NCBI RefSeq assembly: GCF_001685355.1
Contig: NZ_CP016438.1
Span: forward strand, 1,550,001 to 1,614,000
Direction of reading: 5' to 3'
DNA: 64,000 nt
Source of the DNA: Streptomyces lincolnensis
Lineage (GTDB): Bacteria > Actinomycetota > Actinomycetes > Streptomycetales > Streptomycetaceae
The position numbers and the translations under genes were made by a program. Each line of letters begins with the position of its first letter. The first letter of the stretch is position 1. This document shows positions 12,901 to 19,572 of this stretch, in pieces. Below the pieces are notes generated by a model, which searched no databases, had not been told where the DNA came from, and saw nothing but the letters and a program-made list of their open reading frames with translations.

Positions 12901-13857
12901 TCTGTTCAGCCCCTCCAGCAGGTTTCCGGACTCTTCCGCTGCCGCCGGACCGTGCTCCACGGCCCGCTTGAGGACGAGTTCCGACTCCATCTGCCGAAGG
13001 GCCACCGTCACCTCGTCCGGGACGTCGTCCCGGTCTCTGAGGACGGACAGCGCGCTCAGCCATTCCCGCCATTCGGTGCCGGCCAGCCGCTCCGGGTCCT
13101 CTCTGAGCAGATGGGCCCACGTGACCAGTCGACAGGCCTGGATCCGTACCAGGTCCGGATCCTGCGGGTCGAGCAACGGCAACACTTCGTCAAGCAGTTC
13201 GAGGTGGTCACGGCGCAGGCCGGACAGTGCGTCCCGTATCGCCTTGGCCATGGCACGTGTCTCGGACGGCGCTGTGGTGGGACGGTATTCGGCGGCGTGC
13301 TCCAGCAAGGTGTCGAGTTCGACATGAATCAGGTGCGCCTGGAGGCTGAGGGGCACGAGGCCGGGTCGCGGCGGATCCTGAGTGGTCTCCTCCGTCCGCC
13401 ACACGCTCTCACGGGCGACGGCCGCTCGCGCGGTGGACAGGTGGTGCAGTGCTTCCCTCAGGTCCCTGATCCTCGGGCCGTCGAGACCGTCCACAGCCGT
13501 CGCGGGTACGTTCGGCGCGTGGCTCAGCAAGCGGGCCAGGTTCAGGCAGTCGGCGGGGTCCACGGTCCCGTGCGGTACGTCGTCGGGCATCTCGGACCTC
13601 ATGTGCGCCACCACTCTCCCCCGCAGTCGGTTCAGCGCCTCCGGTACCGGGCCCCGGCAGGAGAAGGCATCGGTCTCGTCCGCGACCATCTCGGCGAGAG
13701 CGGAGAGGTAGGGGCGGCACGCGCCTCCGGAGCTCCGTGTCAGCCCGGCCAGCGCGGCGAACTCGGCGGCGATCCAGCCGATCTCGTCATCGGCGAACGC
13801 GCCTGAGAGCACTCCCCTGTTGTACGGCTCGGTCGATCGGCCTTCCCTGCCGCTCAT
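9985..13857 (-). CDS. Large CHAT-domain (caspase-like) protein with helical-repeat N-terminus
   Basis: 1290 residues from ATG 13857, which overlaps the stop of the membrane-protein gene (ATGA). The frame stays open to 14331 but that part is antisense-like. Residues 1 to about 950 are alpha-helical with TPR-like helix pairs and no obvious catalytic motif. The last 300 or so form a CHAT domain (clan CD peptidase fold). His1123 sits in MIDIAAHLAQDLAE and Cys1176 in CVSLACCTSN, matching the canonical H...C dyad (AGHG / SACETG) in order, and GAFLSAGASTVLGSLWP is the conserved following block. A peptidase role is therefore plausible; substrate unknown. Codon 676 is TTA, so translation may depend on the bldA tRNA. 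Last gene of a three-gene minus-strand operon. Confidence 0.8.
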   Translation of the reverse strand: MSGREGRSTEPYNRGVLSGAFADDEIGWIAAEFAALAGLTRSSGGACRPYLSALAEMVADETDAFSCRGPVPEALNRLRGRVVAHMRSEMPDDVPHGTVDPADCLNLARLLSHAPNVPATAVDGLDGPRIRDLREALHHLSTARAAVARESVWRTEETTQDPPRPGLVPLSLQAHLIHVELDTLLEHAAEYRPTTAPSETRAMAKAIRDALSGLRRDHLELLDEVLPLLDPQDPDLVRIQACRLVTWAHLLREDPERLAGTEWREWLSALSVLRDRDDVPDEVTVALRQMESELVLKRAVEHGPAAAEESGNLLEGLNRLKDVWLAGGEPSVVAAAVYAEGLIHAVAERLLPPSVLTEAIEAAEYGTTQLDPRGVDFPTSLLVRGMARSARAAYSFGADDIEHALEDITQALRTLPPDHPAVPNALVMLCHSLLGRLNTRGSIKDSRSALALLESYADDMPRSGVGPLVMDVFRGLAHVRFHNSAGADDADCGIPAPTDRSHTGSALALMRTALESPAAAELKQGIEGALTLVFAQALVLAGELPGRKTAVYAEQALPWAERSYALATNAAERVHRGVTLEAIRIGARGVEHIRAQGGLDERLTEYENMAEAAALSSGGADGMLQAMLTLIRTVRSQLQGTTDDAIQTLRSITMESENQPLPKVRTVAQLRLARALRVRGAAAVVRTSRETLARLRSEVDVMPGLGPLLDAVTPSLGPSSPAAEQGHGSRADLAESRSIGVRILRENARQVLLQEGTADALFSARDAGKEALEVAHWAIADRAWDAAVQALESGRALVLHSAHVHRDTPARLHALGRGDLAESWNRHVRDTGLLRVPEYVAGDPGADLTVPSGLTGVVMGLLEADGALDGLVAPPCVADISNALAAVGFQALVYLLPPGPGPAAEGSPPGFSGGGALVLTATGRASWVPFPGTAAAGSPALDRYRAVLRVWSSSAGGAANPAGNEQWARALSEMCDWAGRTMLKPVLAALDRHCPPRPDGRARTVLIPMGDLAAVPWAAVPVGGPDVLAIDRLVISYAPSARQFIAATARPRPVPNERALLVNGLTGPAAAWTATALLHGGLYPRATVLNVRNADGEPQRIGASLLTEISIGSGWTMIDIAAHLAQDLAEPWRSCIHLGEERLRVDQIANTVIRVPSSVNTEGQENPGGVCVSLACCTSNLSDRYPDEGFTVAGAFLSAGASTVLGSLWPSQNAATAFVMLMFHHFMGRGHEPSEALRRAQQWMRRPDRRIPESLPQTTANRLARQLERISGVIALDSPSHWAGAVHLGR

Positions 13858-14963
13858 GTGGTCGGTCCTGCCGAGGTCGAAGCCGGAGCCTGGCCCGCGT
13901 CGAGGGCGATCTGACCGATGTCGACGGGGTACGTCTGCGGGGTGAAGGTGAGGGCGGTGGCCTGCTCGGCACGGCGGCTGAGGTACGCGGTGAGCAGGCG
14001 TCCCGTCGCCCGCTCCGCGGTGATGTCGGTGGGCTGTGGCCAGCCTGCCGTCTCGTAGAGTGCCGTCCTGGATGCCACCAGGACGGCCTCGATGCTGTCG
14101 CAGTAGTCGTCCACCGCGTCGCCCAGACCGCGGTGCAGCAGCGCCGTGGCGCCCGCGGCCACGGCCGCGATGAGCATGCACACCGCGAGCACCGTCCCGT
14201 CGCCGGCGAAGAGGGATCCTGCGGCGAAGGCGAGTGCGACCACACCGGTGCAGACGGCCCAGAGCAGGTTCTGCACCCGTGAAGCGACCACCTCCGACTC
14301 GCGTTTGAGTCCCGCCAGGTGCGGCTGGCACAGACTGATCTCCAGGAGCGGCCAGCAGACGTCCAGTTGCAGGCCGTGCCTGGTCTCCACCCGCTCGGTC
14401 ATGGCGGCGAAGCTGTTGCCCAACCGCGTGGGAGCCACCCGGCGGTTGCCGTGCGGCGACGGGCCTCCGGGGCTCGGGTAGCGCATCCTCCGCGCAAGCG
14501 CCCGGGCGTCGCGAGCCAGCGTCAGCACGTCATCCGCCGCCTCCGAGTCACGCGCCCTGTGACCTGCGGCGGAGGCGAGCCGGCCGACTGCCGCCGCGTA
14601 CACACGCTGATGGTGACGCAGGCGACGGGCGGTCAACCCGGCCAAGCGCCCGTTCAGGGGCCACGAGGTGCCCGCCAGCCAGGCAAGAACTGGCTTCGTC
14701 GCCGCTGCGATGATGAGCGAGGAGCCGACGGCCAGCGTGAGTGCCAGGACGATGCCCACGACGACGGCCACCGGATCGACGGACGACCCTTCGCACCACA
14801 GACGCGTGACCCGCCCTTCGGCGGAACCGGAACAGTCGGTGGCTCCGGGCAGCCGAGCGCTGAGGCCCACGACCACCACCGCCCAGAAGGCGAACGCGCC
14901 TCCGCTCACCCTCAGCAGCCACCTGTTCGCACGCCCGGCGATCAATGTGCGCACCAGTTCCAC
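13854..14963 (-). CDS. Four-helix integral membrane protein of the CHAT operon
   Basis: 369 residues from GTG 14963 with a strong GGGGAGGGGG ribosome site. Hydrophobic segments occur at about residues 15-38 and 63-95, then a second pair at about 233-278; the long middle (about 100-230) and the C-terminal 90 residues are hydrophilic, suggesting two helical hairpins with a large soluble loop. No known family recognised. It overlaps the CHAT gene by four bases, so the two are translationally coupled and probably act together, the membrane protein being a candidate anchor, sensor or substrate. Function is inference. Confidence 0.75.
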   Translation of the reverse strand: MELVRTLIAGRANRWLLRVSGGAFAFWAVVVVGLSARLPGATDCSGSAEGRVTRLWCEGSSVDPVAVVVGIVLALTLAVGSSLIIAAATKPVLAWLAGTSWPLNGRLAGLTARRLRHHQRVYAAAVGRLASAAGHRARDSEAADDVLTLARDARALARRMRYPSPGGPSPHGNRRVAPTRLGNSFAAMTERVETRHGLQLDVCWPLLEISLCQPHLAGLKRESEVVASRVQNLLWAVCTGVVALAFAAGSLFAGDGTVLAVCMLIAAVAAGATALLHRGLGDAVDDYCDSIEAVLVASRTALYETAGWPQPTDITAERATGRLLTAYLSRRAEQATALTFTPQTYPVDIGQIALDAGQAPASTSAGPTT

Positions 14964-15034
14964 CGCGAACCCCCTCCCCGCGCTCTCCCCGAGCCTCGTC
15001 GGCGTGCCCCCGGAATCCCGTATGGAGCGGTCGG

Positions 15035-15319
15035 TCAGTCGCCGTCGAGAGGCGGTTCCAACGAGCCGTACTTGAGCGTCACGGCCTGACCGTGAGCACT
15101 ACAGCTGATGATTCCGCTGTCCGAGTACTCAGAGGTGCCGGTGTCCCGGGTGAGACACCCGTCCACCTCGCAGTACCACCCGAACTCGCCTCCCCCCGAG
15201 GGGAGACCGCCGAGCGGGCTCACCAACGTGCCGAGTTCGTCGAACGCACCTTCCAGGGACTGCGGTTCGGCTCTCTCCCCGGGAGCTGCGGCACCGTCCT
15301 GGGACTCTGAGGACACCAT
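15035..15319 (-). CDS. Small Cys/His protein (94 aa), first gene of the CHAT operon
   Basis: 94 residues, ATG 15319. The first half is low-complexity (SQDGAAAPGERAEP). The second half looks folded: FGWYCEVDGCLTRDTGTS followed by GIISCSAHGQAVTLKYGSLEPP, giving a C-x4-C ... C-x2-H arrangement that could bind zinc or form a disulfide. No signal peptide and no clear ribosome site. The neighbouring membrane-protein gene starts 71 bp downstream in the same direction. Real but unrecognised; moderate confidence because of its length. Confidence 0.55.
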   Translation of the reverse strand: MVSSESQDGAAAPGERAEPQSLEGAFDELGTLVSPLGGLPSGGGEFGWYCEVDGCLTRDTGTSEYSDSGIISCSAHGQAVTLKYGSLEPPLDGD

Positions 15320-15517
15320 GGGTGAAGCATGGGACCCGTACGGTTTTGCGTCAAATATGCAAAAGCGTAGAAATAGAGAACAGATTCTATCTCAATCGCA
15401 CTTATAGTGACTTTGCTGGATGAGGTGGACCGCTGTCCGCTAACTTGCCCTCACGGAAACGAGCTCACGTAGGCCCACGCGGGGCGGTTCGGGCTCAGCT
15501 CGGGGGCATGGGGGCAT
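15320..15517. promoter_or_regulatory. Bidirectional promoter region of the CHAT / AAA operons
   Basis: A conspicuous AT-rich tract (about 15345-15415) sits between the divergent operons, with TATGCAAAAGCG, AATAGAGAACAGATTCTAT and CTTATAGTGACTT segments. AGA-ACAGA-TTCT-type symmetry is present but short. This is the only place from which both arms could be co-regulated. Confidence 0.55.
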
Positions 15518-16825
15518 ATGAGTTCGTCCGTCGTCATCGACTGGAAGCTGCTCGCGGAGCAGGAGCGATCCGCGTGTCTGCGTCATCGGGAGGCGTTCGT
15601 CGAACTCCGCCGCAGAGCAAGAACCCTGGAACGTCGTGCCGCCGTCGTCGGTGCGGTCACCGGCAGCCGTATCTCCGTCCCTTCGGTGACGGAGCCCGGC
15701 CTCGACGCCGATTCCGGAAACCTCGCATCGGCACTCGACGCCGCCTCGGCGCTCCTCGCCCGAACCGAGGAGAGGCTCCATGCCGCGATCGCCGTCCACT
15801 CCTCATCCGCACGTCCGGCAGCGCGGCTCCCGGCCGCGGAGACCGCCCCGCCGCCCGTCGGCCCCAGCGCGGCAGAGGAACTCGCCCGCTGGCGAGAGCG
15901 GCAGGGGGCTCGGCGCGACCCGGCACGCAAGCCGTTGAACAGCGCCGAGACCGAGAAGGCGTACACACAGGCGGCAGAGGTGATCGAGGTGTTCCCGGAT
16001 CGGAAGGACCAGATCCTCGAACTCGTCCGGACCTCCGTCGCGGGAGACACCGGAGACGCTCTCGCCCTGGCACGGGTACGGGCCGAGGCAGACGCCGCGA
16101 TCGAGGAGCGGAGGGACGGGGAGCGGGCCGCGTCCTTACGTGAACGGATCCAGCTGCTGATCAGCCGGATCGCCGACTCGACGCACGGGCGCGACTACGC
16201 CGCCACCCTGTCCGACCGGGTGGCGGCTGCCGGTCTCGATGGCCCTCGGTTGCAGCGGCTGTACGACCAGTCCCGCACGCTTCTCGGGGAGTTGACATCG
16301 TGGCAGGACCGATCCGATCTCCTCGCGACCATGGAACAGGCCATGGCCGATGTGTGGGACTTCGGCCCCGACACCCCCATGGTGATCCTCACCGCTGCCG
16401 GCACGGACGACCGGGCGCTTGCCACCCCGCTCCCGACCCGGACCGCACACCCGACGCAGGCCGGTCACGCCGTACGGCTGACGATCGAGCAGAACTCCCT
16501 GGTCCACGCGGAAGTGGTACGGCTTCCCGGCGGCAACCCCGCCGGTGACACGGAGGCCCAGAGCCTGCTGTGCGACCGGATGGACGAGTTCGCCGCCCGG
16601 ATGGCCGACCACGGCTGCCCCGTCAGCTGGACCGAAGGGCCGCCCGCCGGGGCCGTGGCGGCGGAGGCCGTCCAGGCAGAGGTCGTGCGAACCAGCTCCG
16701 AAGGCTCCGTGGAGGCGAAGGCGCAAGCGGCCGAGAGCGCCCGGCGCAGGCGTCGGGCCACCGAACTGCGTCGCCGTGCCGCGGCGATGAGGAGCCAGCA
16801 GCGCAGACCGACGGGAAGTTCCTGA
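15518..16825 (+). CDS. Unknown charged helical protein, first gene of the AAA/radical-SAM operon
   Basis: 435 residues from ATG 15518. It is mostly alpha-helical and rich in Arg/Glu/Ala, with likely coiled coils at about 5-55 (LAEQERSACLRHREAF, RRRARTLERR) and at the C-terminus (SARRRRRATELRRRAAAMRS). A middle globular part contains DFGPDTPMVILTAAGTDDRA. No known family recognised. Codon 207 is TTA. The stop overlaps the next gene by one base (TGATG), so it is translationally coupled to the AAA+ ATPase and may be an adaptor or scaffold for it. Confidence 0.75.
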   Translation: MSSSVVIDWKLLAEQERSACLRHREAFVELRRRARTLERRAAVVGAVTGSRISVPSVTEPGLDADSGNLASALDAASALLARTEERLHAAIAVHSSSARPAARLPAAETAPPPVGPSAAEELARWRERQGARRDPARKPLNSAETEKAYTQAAEVIEVFPDRKDQILELVRTSVAGDTGDALALARVRAEADAAIEERRDGERAASLRERIQLLISRIADSTHGRDYAATLSDRVAAAGLDGPRLQRLYDQSRTLLGELTSWQDRSDLLATMEQAMADVWDFGPDTPMVILTAAGTDDRALATPLPTRTAHPTQAGHAVRLTIEQNSLVHAEVVRLPGGNPAGDTEAQSLLCDRMDEFAARMADHGCPVSWTEGPPAGAVAAEAVQAEVVRTSSEGSVEAKAQAAESARRRRRATELRRRAAAMRSQQRRPTGSS

Positions 16826-18801
16826 TGAAAAGCTCCTGGGCCGAGTACGACATCACTGAGGACCGGGCGCCCAACGCCTGCTTCAAGGGCGTCCCGGAAT
16901 TACCCGAGGCGTGGATGCGTGAGGTGGATCTCTCCCTTTCGCTGGCGCCTCAGCTGCTGCTGACCGGCAACGTCCGGGACCTGCACCGCGTCATGGTGCT
17001 TCCGGAGGGCGATCCGGCCGTCGGCGGCGCTCTCTTCCCGGTCGAGCGCATGCTGCCCCTGTCCGAGGTACTGGCGACGATCTGCCAAGCCAGGGGGTAC
17101 GCCGGGCTGCTGCAACTGGACCCGCTGAGCGGACTGACCCCGATTCGTCCTCCGGGGCGAGGAGACGGCCGCGCGCTGCCCGCCGCGCTGACCGAGGTGG
17201 TCAAGTCGTACGAGCAGAAGGACGACGAGCTCGCAGGCCCCGACCTCAGAGCGCTGCTCATCGACCTGCACGCGGCCAGGACCGACCCGGAGGACGACGG
17301 CGCGCCCATCGGCCTCGTCGTTCCGTACGCGGCGCGGATCATGCCTGCGGACGGGATGCCCGATCCCGCGGAACGCACCCTGATGACCACCATCGAAGCT
17401 CTCGGTCACAGTGCGAGTACGGTGCCCTCCCCGTTGAGTGCGTCCCAGGAGACGTTCGCCGTGACGATCTTCTGGATCTGTGAGCAGCAGGAGCACCTGC
17501 ACAGCGGTTTCCCGATCGGCAGCGGCGCGTTGCGCGTGATCAGGGTGCCGCTGCCGGACCTCGACCGGCGCCACACCGCTGCCCGCTATTTCACCCGGGC
17601 CGACAGCCCTCCGCCCGAGGACATCGAGGCGATCGCCGGCGCCACCGACGGCATGACGGCACGGCATGTACGCACCGCGGTGCTCACCGCCGCGAGCCTG
17701 CCGCCCGGCCCTTCCAAGTTCTCCGACGCGGCCCGGCTGGTACGCGTCGGCATCACCGAGGACCCGTGGGCGAGCGCGACCATCAGGGAGCAGTTGTCGA
17801 ACGCCTCCGCGTATCTGTCGAGGAGTGTGCTGGGCCAGCCGGAGGCCGTCGAGAAGACCGTGGACATCCTGGTCCGCGCCGCCGTCGGGCTGACCGGCGC
17901 CCAGTCCTCCAGTACGCCCAACCGGCCACGCGGAGTGCTCTTCCTCGCCGGCCCCACCGGAGTGGGGAAGACCGAACTGGCGAGGTCGATCACCAAACTG
18001 CTCCTGGGCAAGGAGGCGTCTCCGGTGCGCTTCGACATGTCCGAGTTCCGTGCCGACGAGAGCCGCCAGCGGCTGATCGGGGCGCCCCCCGGGTATGTCG
18101 GATACGACTCGGGAGGCGAGCTGACCAACGCGGTCCGCGCGCAGCCCGCCAGCGTTCTCCTCTTCGACGAAGTCGAGAAGGCGCACGAACGCATCCTCGA
18201 CCTCTTCCTGCAGATCCTGGACGACGGCAGGCTCACGGACAGTCGCGGCTCCACCGTGTACTTCACCGAATGCTTTCTGATCTTCACCTCGAACCTCGGC
18301 GCCACGGAGAGCACGGCCGACGGTGAATCCGGGGACGAGGACGCGGACAGCTCCCTCTCCGTACAGCCCACCGACTTCCAGAAGAATCCGGCACTATTCG
18401 CGGAGCACCTCAAGCAGGCCTATATCGAGTACTTCGACAAACAGATCGGCCGGCCCGAACTGCGCAACCGCTTCGGCGACAGTTACGTCTCCCTCGGCTA
18501 CATCAATCCAGTGGTCGCCCGGCAGATCCTGGACCGGGCGATGGACAACTTCGCCGAGCGTGTCCTGCTCACCCACAAGGCCCGGCTGTCGTTCTCCCAG
18601 GACGTACGCGAAACCCTGGCGGAGAACGCGGTGGGGGACCTCGCGCTCGGCGCTCGCGGAGTGCTCAACCTCGTGGAGAGCGCACTGGTGAATCCGGTCA
18701 GCCGCCGCATCTTCGACCAGCCGTGCCGTCCCGGGGAAGAACTGTGCGTGACCGGGCTGTATCTGGACGGCAACGTGTGGAAACTGGAGCTGACACGTTG
18801 A
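16825..18801 (+). CDS. ClpB/ClpA-like AAA+ ATPase with one intact ATPase module
   Basis: 658 residues. The C-terminal half is a ClpB D2-type AAA+ module: Walker A GPTGVGKT at 376-383, the pore-loop region PPGYVGYDSGG, Walker B VLLFDEVEKAH (Asp448, Glu449), sensor-1 IFTSNLG and the RPELRNRF arginine-finger segment, then a D2-small domain. The first ~330 residues look like a degenerate AAA domain (LLTGNVRDLHRV at the Walker-A position lacks GKT). Such proteins thread or remodel polypeptides with ATP. No ClpP-docking loop can be asserted. Codon 26 is TTA, so expression may need bldA. Flanked and overlapped by coupled genes on both sides. Confidence 0.88.
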   Translation: MKSSWAEYDITEDRAPNACFKGVPELPEAWMREVDLSLSLAPQLLLTGNVRDLHRVMVLPEGDPAVGGALFPVERMLPLSEVLATICQARGYAGLLQLDPLSGLTPIRPPGRGDGRALPAALTEVVKSYEQKDDELAGPDLRALLIDLHAARTDPEDDGAPIGLVVPYAARIMPADGMPDPAERTLMTTIEALGHSASTVPSPLSASQETFAVTIFWICEQQEHLHSGFPIGSGALRVIRVPLPDLDRRHTAARYFTRADSPPPEDIEAIAGATDGMTARHVRTAVLTAASLPPGPSKFSDAARLVRVGITEDPWASATIREQLSNASAYLSRSVLGQPEAVEKTVDILVRAAVGLTGAQSSSTPNRPRGVLFLAGPTGVGKTELARSITKLLLGKEASPVRFDMSEFRADESRQRLIGAPPGYVGYDSGGELTNAVRAQPASVLLFDEVEKAHERILDLFLQILDDGRLTDSRGSTVYFTECFLIFTSNLGATESTADGESGDEDADSSLSVQPTDFQKNPALFAEHLKQAYIEYFDKQIGRPELRNRFGDSYVSLGYINPVVARQILDRAMDNFAERVLLTHKARLSFSQDVRETLAENAVGDLALGARGVLNLVESALVNPVSRRIFDQPCRPGEELCVTGLYLDGNVWKLELTR

Positions 18802-19568
18802 ACGACCGACCCGCGCCCACAAGAAGCGACTCCGTCCTGCGCGTCAGCCGGGTGGTCTTCCCGGTGACCGCGCTCGGACCGGGGACGCGGCTCGGCGTCT
18901 GGGTGCAGGGCTGTTCGATCCGCTGCCATGGCTGTCTGGCTCTCGACACCTGGAACCCCGAGACCGGTCTGGAAATGACGGCGCCGCAGCTCCACGACAT
19001 CTGGCGGGACGCGCGTGCCGCCGGCGCGGAGGGGCTGACGATCAGCGGCGGCGAGCCAGGCGACCAGCCCGAGGCCCTCACCCTGCTCCTGGAGGGCGTG
19101 CGGGAGATTTCCGGATCCGCAGCCGAGGACATCCTGCTCTACACCGGATACGAGTGGGAGGAGTTCCGGCGGCGGATGCCGCGGGTGCGCGAACTCGCGG
19201 ACGCTGTCATCACCGGCCCGTTTCGCGCCGAGCTTCCGACCACGCTGGTGTGGCGCGGATCCGCCAACCAGATCCTCCACCCGCTGAGCGAACTCGGCGA
19301 GATCCGCTACGCGCCGCACATCGACAGCCGGCCCGAACGTCCGCCCATGCAACGAGTCGTCACGGACGAACGCGTTTGGATGATCGGCGTACCGAGGACC
19401 GGCGATCTGCCGCGGTTGGATCGAGCACTGCGCCGATCGGATGTGACGGTCGGACAGACGTCCTGGCGTCCGGCGCGTGGCGACAAGGACGCACAAGCAC
19501 CCGACCGTCACCGAAGTCACAGTGTCGCTCCCTTCGGACCTGCCGACGACCCCACGGAACCGGAATAA
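18798..19568 (+). CDS. Radical-SAM activase-like protein (4Fe-4S single-cluster family)
   Basis: 256 residues. TTG 18798 overlaps the ATPase stop (TTGA) and gives the expected N-terminus; ATG 18723 would overlap the previous gene by 79 bp. Cysteines 39, 43 and 46 form CSIRCHGC, the C-x3-C-x2-C radical-SAM cluster motif, preceded by GVWVQG as in pyruvate-formate-lyase/NrdG-type activases. ISGGEPGDQPEAL is the GGE SAM-binding motif and LLYTGYEWEEF the following strand. The activase fold normally installs a glycyl radical or modifies a partner, but no glycyl-radical enzyme is visible nearby, so the partner is unknown. Confidence 0.87.
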   Translation: MNDRPAPTRSDSVLRVSRVVFPVTALGPGTRLGVWVQGCSIRCHGCLALDTWNPETGLEMTAPQLHDIWRDARAAGAEGLTISGGEPGDQPEALTLLLEGVREISGSAAEDILLYTGYEWEEFRRRMPRVRELADAVITGPFRAELPTTLVWRGSANQILHPLSELGEIRYAPHIDSRPERPPMQRVVTDERVWMIGVPRTGDLPRLDRALRRSDVTVGQTSWRPARGDKDAQAPDRHRSHSVAPFGPADDPTEPE

Positions 19569-19572
19569 CCGC

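Noticed and set aside
13858..14331. N-terminal extension of the CHAT frame
   Set aside because: It lies opposite the frame of the membrane-protein gene; the overlap start at 13857 is coupled and better supported.
18723..18797. ATG 18723 as start of the radical-SAM gene
   Set aside because: It would overlap the ATPase gene by 79 bp; TTG 18798 gives a 4-bp coupled overlap and the expected N-terminus.
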